A stretch of DNA of 64,000 bases from Ahaetulla prasina (lineage: Eukaryota; Chordata; Lepidosauria; Squamata; Colubridae), in the NCBI RefSeq assembly GCF_028640845.1, contig NC_080541.1, forward strand, positions 2,646,935 to 2,710,934, in the 5' to 3' direction. The position numbers and the translations under genes were made by a program. The notes below the pieces were generated by a model. That model did not search any database. It saw only the letters and a list, made by a program, of their open reading frames with translations, and was not told the origin of the DNA. Below, one piece after another: positions 14,101 to 26,200 of the stretch (position 1 is its first letter; each line of letters starts with the position of its first letter).

Positions 14101-16939
14101 TTTGCCTGACTCAGAGACTGCCAGAAAGTAGCTCCTTTATATAGGCCATGGGGTGTGGCTCCATGACTCAGCACTCATTAAGGCCTGCCCCTCCCTTCCT
14201 TCTGTTGCCTCCGCCTATCCAATCTTCTGATGCGAGGGTCACTCCAATCAGCTGTTGGAAGTAAACTTTCCTCAGGCTCACATGCTGTGGAGGAGGGGGA
14301 GGGGTCTAGCTGCTCCGTTTGCCTGGGCATGGAGCCAGGGCTGGGGCCGGGGGGTCTCCCTCCTCTGCAGCCTGCTTGGGCATGGAGCCAGGGCTGGGAC
14401 CGGGAGGTGCCCCCTCCTCTGCAGCTTGTCTGGGCATGGAGCCAGGACTGGGGCCGGGAGGCATACATTCCTCCGTGTTCGGGAGCAGATAAGCAGACCC
14501 CGGCTGCGGTGAGAGCGGACAAGACACAACAGCCCTCTCCTTCCTCGTAAGCCACGCAACCCACATTGCTCTCTTCTGCGTTCTTCCCTGCGCACCCTAG
14601 GATGAGGAGGGAGGTGGGTCTTGGTCTTCATCTGAATCCCCTCTCCCTTGTTCTCTCTCTCCACTGCTCCGCCCAGCCTGACTTTGCCCTTCCCCAGTTT
14701 CCTCCATAGCCAAGGAAGCCACTCTCCCACCCTCCTCAGCTGTTCATCTTCCATCTCAGATTCAGATTCTGGGAGCATGACACAGTCCTCCTCCTCCTCT
14801 TCCTCCTCCTCCTCCTCCTCCTCCTCCTCCCTTTCTCCTTCTCCTCCACTCCAAACATCCACTCCCTTCTAGCAGTGATGATGTTATCTAGTGTGGTAAT
14901 GACATGTCTGCAAGTAACCCACCAAGCTCAGAGAACACCCAGGACCCTGTTAAGGGTAATCTGGGTTCACAAGGAAAATTGTGGACTGTTGAGCAGAGAA
15001 CCCTACGCATGAAAACGACTGAGACTGGTTGTATACAATAACAGTCACTTGCAGACAAACTGGGGTTTGATATTCCTTACTTTTAGGGAAAAGGCAAAGA
15101 CATTGTCCAAAAACAATTCCAGGTCATACACATATAAAGCCAGTCAGTCAGGGATGTTACAAATATCAAGTCTTCTTACCAACGTAGACTTGCACAACAA
15201 ACGAGGTCTTCTTCCAGTTCAGCAAAACACAGTTCAATTCACAACAGTCAGTATCTTGAGGAATCAGTAACTAGCCATAATCAAGCAACGATCATAAAGC
15301 TCACATATACAGTTGCAGCATGTCTTCAGGTTACAATGCCGTAGCGTCCCTGTAGATTCCCCACAAGCCATAATTTAGTAGTCCTTTTATACATTGGCTG
15401 CAGAGCTCAGCCAATCAGGATGCTTGCAATGATGCAGCACAGCCTTAAAGCAATATCATGCCTTTCTACAAACATACATAGTTAGTTTATATATTGCCTG
15501 GCCAACTAGTTAGGCAAATAACAATTTCCTGACATACTCCCCTTTGGACCGGTCAATATATAATAGTTTATAATCTCAGCCCATAACTCTCACAACATGT
15601 TTTATGTCTGACCGCACCCTGCGGTTTTGTAAAATTATCGGCGATATTATTTTCTGACATACAATACTTCAGTTGTATCATATTATCCTGTATACATTGC
15701 CTTACATTTAGGTATCTAATGTCAGTATATTTAGATCTCGTTTTCACAGCTAAATTAGTTGCCACAATCCTCTTCCTCTCCGTAAACCCCTCCCCCTACT
15801 AGCACTGATGATGTTATCTAGTTTGGTAATGAAACATCTGCAAGAAAATCAGCCAAGCTCAGATAACATCAAAGACCCTTCAGTGCTTCATTTGTATCCC
15901 AAAGAGAACAAGTTGCCAGGTGAGCAGTCCTGAGCTGGATTTTTTGGCCCCAAAATGCCACCCTTTGGGTCCCTCCGTCATCTTCTCACCTCCTTTACCC
16001 CCTATGTTCAGAAAACGGTCCCTTTGGGATGGAGATGAGCTACTTCTCAGTTTGATATGGTTGCGTATGTAAATAACTAGATCTATCCATCAGGAACCCT
16101 CTCTTCCAAGCACAGCATCCCTTCAAAACCCTCTTTCATTTTCTCTCCCGGCCTCAGCACAAGAAGCTGGTGGAAGGCAACCTCTATGAAGAAGTCTCCA
16201 CGGCCAGCTACTCGGAGAATGACATCAGCAACTCCATCAAGAACGGCATTCTGTACCTGGAAGATCCCATTGACCATGTGAGCTCCTGGGGGCGGGGATG
16301 GGCCACGTGGTGGTGGTTGAGGCTGCCCGGTGTCTTCAGAAGGTCTCCAGATGGTCTCCACCACCATGGTTTGCTCATATCAAACTTCCCCAGCCAGACA
16401 TTTGCTAGATCAGTGTTTCTCAACCTTGGCCCCTTGAAGATGGGTGGACTTCAACTCCCAGAATTCCCCAGCCAGCCATGGGAATTCTGGGAGTTGAAGT
16501 CCACCCATCTTCAAGGGGTCAAGGTTGAGAAACACTGATCCACAGTACATGTATATTGTAACTTTTGCAGCCAGAAAGTTGGGAAGCCACTGCAATGGAT
16601 GGAAATGGGAAGTGACGGATGGAAACTAATCAAGGGGAGAAGTAACCTAGAACTAAGCAGAAATTTCCTGACAGTGAGAACAATTAATCAGTGGAATAGA
16701 TAGATAGATTAGAGGAGGGTTGGATTAGAGGGAGGAGGAGTAGGTATAGATAGATAAATAGATGATAGATAGATACCCTGTTTCCCCCAATTAGCCAATC
16801 GGGCTTTTGAGCGCATGGCAATAAGGCCAAGCGCTTATCTCAGGGTTCAAAAAAATATAAGACAGGCTCTTATTTTCAGGGAAACATAGATGGATGGATG
16901 GATGGATGGATGGATGGATGGATGGATGGATGGATGGAT

Positions 16940-16985
<46 letters not shown>

Positions 16986-17005
16986 CAGATAATAGATAGA
17001 TAGTT

Positions 17006-17066
<61 letters not shown>

Positions 17067-17092
17067 TAGACAGATGATAGATAGATAGATAG

Positions 17093-17187
<95 letters not shown>

Positions 17188-17199
17188 CAATAGACAGAT

Positions 17200-17274
<75 letters not shown>

Positions 17275-20200
17275 GATAGACGGATGATAGATAGATAGGT
17301 AGACAGAAAAAGAAAGAAAGAATAACTTTATTGTCACTTTGAATGTACACTAATCACCCTACATGAAAATGAAATTTCTTTGCATGCAGCTTTTAAAGGG
17401 TCACTACTTCCCATATACACCATATAAACCATGAGAAAATAAATAAATACAAAGTGATGCATATACCCACATAGATTATGTGACCCAGAGAAACAACCCG
17501 GTCTTAGTTGGATACGCTCGCTTACATAGCAAGAAAAACGAATCTTGCGAGTTTCCCAAACGGCCGGCCTAGGGAACAAAGCGGTTACAGAATCTGGTAG
17601 TCCTGGTAGAAATACTTCGAAACCTCCAGAAGTTGTAGGTGCTCCAACACTGGGGGTCTTTTAAGAAGAGATTACACAATCGTTGGTCTGAAATGGTACA
17701 AGGTCTCCTGCTTGAGCAAGGGATTGGACTAGAAGACCTCCAAGGTCCCTTCCAACTGTGTTATTCTGTTACTGGTGGGATGGAGGGAGGGCAAGGTATG
17801 AACCAGGTCCTTCCATTTTACTTGCTCTGGAGGGGAGATTATCTGGTCCTCGCCCTTTGGAGTCACCAATTCCCATGTTCCCATGGACCAGAGTTTGGGT
17901 CGAAAAATGGGCTAATAGGTACCCAGACCGTGTCTTAAATTCTCTGCTTCCATCATACCCAGCTGTAGAGATAGTCCTCAGCTTACGACTACAGTTGAGA
18001 CCAAAGTTTCGGTTGCTAAGCGAGATAAGTTGTTAACCAAGTTCTGCTTCGTTTTACGACTTTTCTTGCCACTGTGGTTGGCAGTCTGGCTTCCCCATGG
18101 ACTTGGCCAGTCGGAAGGTCGCAAAAGAGGATCATTTGACCCCGGGATGCTACGGCCGTCGTAACTATGAGTCGATTAAGAGTGTCTGAATCCTGATTGC
18201 GTGACCATGGGGTCGTTGCAACGGTCGTAAGTGTGAAAAACGGTCCTACGTCACCTTTTTTCCAGAGCTGTTGTAACTTTGGTCACTAAGCGAACTGTTG
18301 TAAGTCGAGGACTATCTTTACAGCTATCAACAGCATGCTGTGTTGTTTTGGGGTGAAATGCTAGGATTCTGCGGGGAGGGGGGCGGATTTGCACTTGACC
18401 TGTACTTGATTTTACGTCCAAAAAGACTTTTATCCCTTCTGTTTTCTCTCGCTTTGACCACAAACCCCTCCCCGCTTGCTTCTCCATCATAGACCTGGAG
18501 CCCCCACTACTTCGTCCTGACAAGCAACAAGATCTACTACTCGGAGGAGACCTCCCACTATCAGTCCCATGGAGAAGAGGAGGAGGAGGCAGAACAGAAG
18601 GAGGTATTCTGCTGATGGAGGCTCTTTGGAACGGCTCTGCCTCCATGAGGACTAGTGGATTGTGAAGGAATCGCTTAGAGACGGCTGGGGAAGCCGAGTT
18701 TTTGCCAGTCTCATTGTGGGGCAATAAACATTCATTATGATTAGGAAAGAAAGGATGGAGGCTAACTTCCCTCCTACTCATTTTTTTTTTATTTGCATTT
18801 ATATCCCGCCCTTCTCCGAAGACTCAGGGGGCTTACACTATGTTAGCAATTTAACTACTTGTTGGGGAAAAGTTTGAACAGTTTACCTGCTCACCCTGCA
18901 AAGTTAGTTATTCAGAATGCCCAATAATATAACAATAGCCTTTAAACTTATATACCGCCTCACAGTGATTTACAGCCCCCTCTAAGCGGTTTACAGAGTC
19001 AGCCTCTTGCCCCCAACAATCTGGGTCCTCATTTTACCCACCTCAAAAGGATGGAAGGCTGAGTCAACCTTGAGCCGGTCAGAATCGAACTCTTGGCAAT
19101 GGGCAGAGTTAAGCCTGCAATGCTGCACTCTAACCACTGCGCCATCGCAGCTCCTTTAGTACTTTGATTCTTTAGTCCCCCTGCATTCCAGTAGACGGGG
19201 GGGATGCTGTAGAATTTCAGCAAAGCAAGCTATCCTTGTGGCAAATCAATAAAACATGGGTTGGGTTTTATTTATTTTTTTTATTTTTTATTTTATTTGC
19301 ATTTATATCCCGCCCTTCTCCGAAGACTCAGGGCGGCTTACACTATGTTAGCAATAGTCTTCATCCTATTTGTATATTTATATACAAAGTCAACTTATTG
19401 CCCCCAACAATCTGGGTCCTCATTTTACCTACCTTATAAAGGATGGAAGGCTGAGTCAACCTTGGACCTGGTGGGACTCGAACCTGCAGTAATTGCAGGC
19501 AGCTGTGTTTAATAACAGGCTTCTTACAGCCTGAGCCACACCGCGGCCCTTTTTTTACTTGGAGTTGGGTGTTTTTTGTTTTTTTGTTTTTTTCCCTGGA
19601 ATGCTGACATACCACTTCATAGTAGTTTGCAACCCGCACTAAGCAGTTAACAGGGTCAGCATTTTGGCCCCCAATAATCTGGATGCTCATTTCACTGACC
19701 TTGGAAAGATGGAAGTTCTGAGTCAAGCTTGAAGAGGTCAGGATTGAACTGCTGGCAGTTGACAGAGTCAGCCTGCGATGCTGCATTCTAACCACTGCGC
19801 CACCACGGCTGTATATAAAGGATGTTGTGTAGGAATTTGCAAGCTCATAATTTTGGCAATAACAGCATTGCTATGTTATTAGATATCCCCCAATGGGGTC
19901 CATGTTGGTCCCTGAACTGGGTTGTTTTTCCGTCAGATGTTTCATGACCCAACTAGGTAACATCATCTATGCTAGAAGAGAGTGGGGTTTGTGGGGAGGA
20001 GGAGGGGAAAGAGGACTACTATGGTTCTATTGGAATTTTTTTCTTGTAGATGTTTCATTACCAAACTAGGTAACATCATCAGTGCTAGAAGGGAGTGGGA
20101 TTTGTACCTTCTAACATTGGCAAATGTTACCTGGTTGGGTCATGAAACACTTGCAAGAAAACAGTGAAGCTTAGAGAGCCCCAAGGAACCAACCCCCCCC

Positions 20201-23200
20201 CCCAGTTGTCCTCCTCCTGAATCCTGCAAACCTTCCAGCACTGATGATGTTACCTAATTTGCTAATGAAAGGTCTTTAAGACAAACAAACCAGCTCAGTT
20301 CAACCCTAAGCTACAAATATTATTTTTTACCGGTAAGAGAGCTCACCAGTGTTAGTCATCTAACATTTCGCACTGAGCATTCTCAGGCCGTGAGACCCCC
20401 GTTTGCGACTTGATCAGGCAGGCCAGCCTCTTTTCATTCTGCTGAGGTTCAGTCAAACAGCATATTTAAGACAAGCAGCAAGCAGATTTGTAATATAGAA
20501 ACCTGGTTAGAAACTGGTTAGAAACCTTGGGCTTCTCAGTTCAATCCCGCAGCCACCATGCTGTTCGTGACCTCGCTTTAAAAATATATCCTGCTTTTCA
20601 TCCTTAAACAAAGATATTCATCTGTTAGTTGCAGTTAAAACAGAAGGAATATTTTAAAGTAAGATTTTTAGAGTCCGTCTAGGCCAGGGATCTGCAAACT
20701 TGTCTCTTTTAAGACTTGTGGACTTCAACTCCCAGAGAGAGCTGGGAGTTGAAGTCCACAAGTCTTAAAAGAGACAAGTTTGCAGACCCCTGGTCTAGGC
20801 CTAAAGAATCCCATAGGACAGGTTGTCCAAACTTGGTCCCTTTAAGACTTTTGGACTTCAACTCCCAGAGTCCCTCAGCCAGCAAAGCTGGCTGAGGAAC
20901 TCTGGGAGTTGAAGTCCAAAAGTCTTAAAGGGACCAAGTTTGGACACCCCTGCCATAGGACCTTTTTTAATGCAGAAGAAGCTACATGGGGTATCTAAAC
21001 CCCAGAATTTGGCTGCTATGCAGTGTGCCTTTTTCAAAATGTGCCAGAACACAGACAGTCCTCGACTTATGACCACAATTGAACCCAATGTTTATGTTGC
21101 TAAGTGAGAAATTGGCTAAGCAAGTTCGACCCCATTGTACGACTTTTCTGGCCAGGTTTGTGAAGGGAATCCCTTCAGTTGTTGAATCCCTTTTCAAGCA
21201 CCCAAATGAAAATCACGTGACCACATGGGGATGCTGCAGCAGTCGTAAGTGTGAAAAACGGGCATTAGTCCTTTTTTTCCATTGCTGTTGTAACTTCCAC
21301 CAGTCACTAAACGAGCCATTGTAAGTCGAGGACTCCCTGTAATTCGGACAGCTCTTAGGAATATGCTGTGTCTCATTTACGAGCGCTCTTTTCTCTCTCT
21401 CACTCTCTCTCTCTCTCTCGTTCTTCCTTCCTCCCCGTTTCAATCCTGCATGTCCTCATTCCTTCTCCTCTCTTGGTCCGTCTTGTCTCGGGCGGTTCCG
21501 TAGGAGTTTAACAACAACGAGCTGCACTTTAGTGAGAAATGGTTCCATGGCAAATTGGGCGGGGGCCGCGACGGGCGTCAGATTGCCGAACGGCTGCTCC
21601 ACGAGTACTGCACCGAAACCGGGGGCAAAGATGGCACTTTCCTCGTCCGCGAGAGCGAGACGTTTGTGGGCGACTACACCCTCTCTTTCTGGTAAGAACC
21701 CCCTCCCGCCGCCTCCCTCAACACCCCAAAATCTTTGACCCTCGAGATCGCGCTTGGCTAAGCCTTTGAATTGACTCAAGTAACATTGGTTGCCGTTTTC
21801 CTGCATAGGCAGTCCTCGACTTAACGACCACAACGGAAGGCAAAATTTCTCTGGCTAAGCGAAAGATTTCTTAGGTGAATGTTGCCCCCATTTGACGAAC
21901 TTTCTTGCCACCGTCGTTAAGTGAATCGCGGCAGTTGGTTAACTTAGTCCCACGGTTGTTCAGCGAACCCGGCTTCCCCGTTGTCTTTGCTCGTCAGAAG
22001 GTCTTTAAAAGGGGATCACGGGACGCTGCGGCCGTCAGAAGTATGAGTCAATTGCCAAGGGTTTGAATTCTATTCACGTGACCACGGGGATGCTGTAGAA
22101 TAGAATAGAATAGAATTTTTATTGGCCAAGTGTGATTGGACACACAAGGAATTTGTCTTGGTGCATATGCTCTCAGTGTACATAAAAGAAATAGAATAGA
22201 ATAGAATAGAGAATATATTACAGAATAGAATAGAATAGAATAGAATAGAATAGAATAGAATAGAATAGAATAGAATAGAATAGAATAGAATAGAATTTTT
22301 ATTGGCCAAGTGTGATTGGACACACAAGGAATTTGTCTTGGTGCATATGCTCTCAGTGTGCATAAAAGAAAAGATACGTTCATCAAGGTACGACATTTAC
22401 AACACAATTGATGGTCAATATATCAATATAAATCATAAGGATTGCCAGCAACAAGTTATAGTCATACAGTCATAAGTGGAAGGAGATTGGTGATGGGAAC
22501 GATGAGAAGATTAATAGTAGTGCAGATTCAGTAAATAGTCTGACAGTGTTGAGGGAATTATTTGTTTAGCAGAGTGATGGCCTTCAGGAAAAAATGTAAT
22601 GGCCATAAGTGTGAAAAATGGTCATAAGTCACTTTTTCACTGCCCTTGTAACTTTGGAGGGTCACTAAATGTACAGGACTACCTGTATACTTGGCTCTTT
22701 TAAGTCTGCAAACTTGGCTCTTTTAAGACTTGTGGACTTCAACTCCCAGAAGTCCCTCAGCCAGCAAAGCTGGCTTTGAAAAACAAACTAACTTGGCTCT
22801 TAAAGTTGAAGTCCTTTGTTTTCTTTGTTTTTAAATCTAATATTTTTTTTATGTACAATTTTTTTTTAATTTTCTTTTAAGACAAAACACATATACATGA
22901 GAACACTTTCAATCCCAATATTGTGCGGGGTGATTAGCAATCTCTTGTGCCTTCACAATTTACAAATATCCTTAATTTATCTAAATTGGTATCGTCACCA
23001 TCTTGTATCCAGAACTTTAAATTAACCGATGGCTGTCACCTTGATTTTTCTCATTCCATATGCATATCTGCTAAGAAATATTTTATCTGATAACATCATT
23101 AATTCTATCGTTCTACACCATTCATTTTAATATTTCAATTAATAAAATTTTGTTTAAAGAAAAAAAAAGAGCCAAGTTTGCAGACCCCTGCGCTACAACG

Positions 23201-26200
23201 GCATGCATGAAAATGAAATTCCGACGCAAGGTTCTTGAAAATAAAAAAACGGCAACCACCATCCCAAGATTAATAACCACAATAACGACAATAATAATAT
23301 AATAATAGCAGCAATTTGGTGACCCAGGACAGTGGTTAATTCTGGGGAGGGGGGTTTGATGGGTGCAATGTGGCTGGGGCTCCAGCTGATTGGATGGGGT
23401 TATCCTGGACATAAACTGTTTCAACTCCTACCCTCAAAACGACGCTATAGAGCACTGCACACCAGAACAACTAGACACAAGAACAGTTTTTTCCCGAAGG
23501 CCATCACTCTGCTAAACAAATAATTCCCTCAACACTGTCAGACTATTTACTGAATCTGCACTACTATTAATCTTCTCATAGTTCCCATCACCAATCTCTT
23601 TCCACTTATGACTGTATGACTATAACTTGTTGCTGGCAATCCTTATGATTTATATTGATATATTGATCATCAATTGTGTTGTGAATGTTGTACCTTGATG
23701 AACGTATCTTTTCTTTTATGTACACTGAGAGCTTATGTACCAAGACAAATTCCTTGTGTGTCCAATCACACTTGGCCAATAAAATTCTATTCTATTCTAT
23801 TCTATAATATCAGAGTTGGAAGGGACCTTGGAGGCCTTCTAGTCCAACCCCCTGCCCAGGCAGGAAACCCTACACCACTTCAGACAAATGGCTATCCAAT
23901 TTGGGGGGGAGCAGTTGGACACCTCTCTGGCCTGAAGTTCAGACGTAGTTTTTGTGTCCAAAAATCATGAGAAACACAGTACAGGTTAGTCCTCAACCTA
24001 CGACCACAGTTGAGCCCGGAATTTATGTGGCGAAGCAAGTTTTTAAGTGAGTTTTGCTGCATTTTACGACCTTTCTTGTCACCGTTGTTAAGTGGACGTT
24101 AAGTGAGTCACACGATCGTTAATCGAATCCGGCTTCCCCGCTGACTTTGCTTGAGTTGAACCCAGAGTTTATGTTGCTAAGCGAGACGGTCCTTAAGTAA
24201 GTTTTGTGCCATTTTGCAACCTTTGTTCCCCCAGTCGCTAAGTGAATAAGCTGCGGTTGTTAAGTGAATCTGACTTCCCCGTTGACTTGGCTTGTCGAAA
24301 GGGGATCACGTGACACCCCCCCACCCCCACCCCGGACACTGCAACCGTCATAAATACGAGTCAGTTGCCAAGCATCTGAATTCTGATCACGTCACCGTGG
24401 CGATGCTGTAATGGTCGTAAGTGTGGAAAAACGGCCGCAAGTCACTTTTTTCATTGCTGCTGTAAGTTCAAACGGTCACTAAATGAACGGTTGTAAGTGG
24501 AGGACTGCCGGTAACTGCAAGGTGAAAACCTGAAAATTTTGCCCGTGAAACTTCCGACCTTTTCATTTCCTCTGCCGCCTTCTTGCAGGCGTTCCGGGCG
24601 GGTCCAGCATTGCCGCATCCACTCCCGGCAAGAAGCCGGCACCACCAAGTTCTACCTGACCGACAACCTGGTTTTTGACAGCCTCTACAGCCTCATCTGC
24701 CATTACCGCGAGGTGCCGCTGCGCTGTAACGAGTTCGAGATGCGCCTGACGGACCCCGTGCCGCAGCCCAATGCCCATGAGAGCAAGGAGTGAGAAGCCA
24801 GGGCTTCCCTTCCCTTCCCTCTTTCCTGTCTTTTCCTTTTTCCTTTCCTTTCCTTTCTCTCTTTTTCTCCTTTCCTTTCTCTTTTCTTTCCCTCTCCTCT
24901 CCTCTCTTCTCCCCTCCCATCCCCTTCCTCTTTCCTTCCCTTCCCTCTTTCCTTTCCTTTCCTTTCCCTCTTCTTCTCCTTTCCTTTCTCTTTTCTTTCC
25001 CTCTCCTCTCCTCTCTTCTCCCCTCCCCTCCCCTTCCTCTTTCCTTCCCTTCCCTCTTTCCTTTCCTTTCCTTTCCCTCTTTTTCTTCTTTCCTTTCTCT
25101 TTTCTTTCCCTCTCTTTCCTTTCTCCCTCCTCTCCTCTCCCCTCCCTTCCCCTCCTGTCCCCTTCCTCTTTCCTTCCTTTCCCTTCCCTCTTTCCTTCCC
25201 TTCCTTTCCTTTCCTCTTTTCTTCTTTCCTTTCTCTTTCCTCTCTTTCCTTTCTCCCTCCTCTCCTCTCCCCTCCCTTCCCCTCCTGTCCCCTTCCTCTT
25301 TCCTTCCTTTCCCTTCCCTCTTTCCTTCCCTTCCCTTTCCTTTCCTTTCCTTTCCCTCTTCTTCTCCTTTCCTTTCTCTTTTCTTTCCCTCTCCTCTCCT
25401 CTCTTCTCCCCTCCCATCCCCTTCCTCTTTCCTTCCTCCCTTCCCTCTTTCCTTCCTTCCTTTCCCTCTTTTCTTCTTTCCTTTCTCTTTTCTTTCCCTC
25501 TCCTCTCCTCTCTCTCCCCTCCCTCCCTTCCTCTTTCCTTCCTCTTTCCTTCCTTCCTTTCCCTCTTTTCTTCTTTCCTTTCTCTTTTCTTTCCCTCTCT
25601 TTCCTTTCTCTCTCCTCTCTCCCCTCCTTCCCCTCCTGTCCCTTCCTCTTTCCTTCCTTTCCTTCCCTCTTCCTTCCTTCCTTTCCTTCCTCTTTCCTTC
25701 CCTTCCCTTTCCTTTCCTTCCCTTTCCCTCTTCTTCTCCTTTCCTTTCTCTTTTCTTTCCCTCTCCTCTCCTCTCCTCTCTTCTCCCAACCCCTTCCTCT
25801 TTCCTTCCCTCCCCTTCCCTCTTTCCTTTCCTTTCCTTTCCCTCTTTTTCTTCTTTCCTTTCTCTTTTCTTTCCCTCTCCTCTCTCCTCTCTTCTCCCTC
25901 CCTCCCTTCCTCTTTCCTTCCTCTTTCCTTTCCTTTCCTTTCCCTCTTTTTCTTCTTTCCTTTCTCTTTCCTTTCCCTCTCTTTCCTTTCTCTCTCCTCT
26001 CCTCTCCCCTCCCTTCCCCTCCTGTCCCCTTCCTCTTTCCTTCCTTTCCCTTCCCTCTTTCCTTCCCTTCTCTTTCCTTTCCTTTCCTTTCCTTCTTTTC
26101 TTTTCTTTCCTTTCCCTCTTTTTCTCCTTTCCTTTCTCTTTCCTTTCCCTCTTTCGTTTCTCTCTCCTTTCCTTTCCCTTCCCTTCCCTTTCCCTCTCCT

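Noticed and set aside
16847..17350. 150-167 codon Tyr-Leu-Ser-Ile frames
   Set aside because: Translation of a GATA microsatellite.
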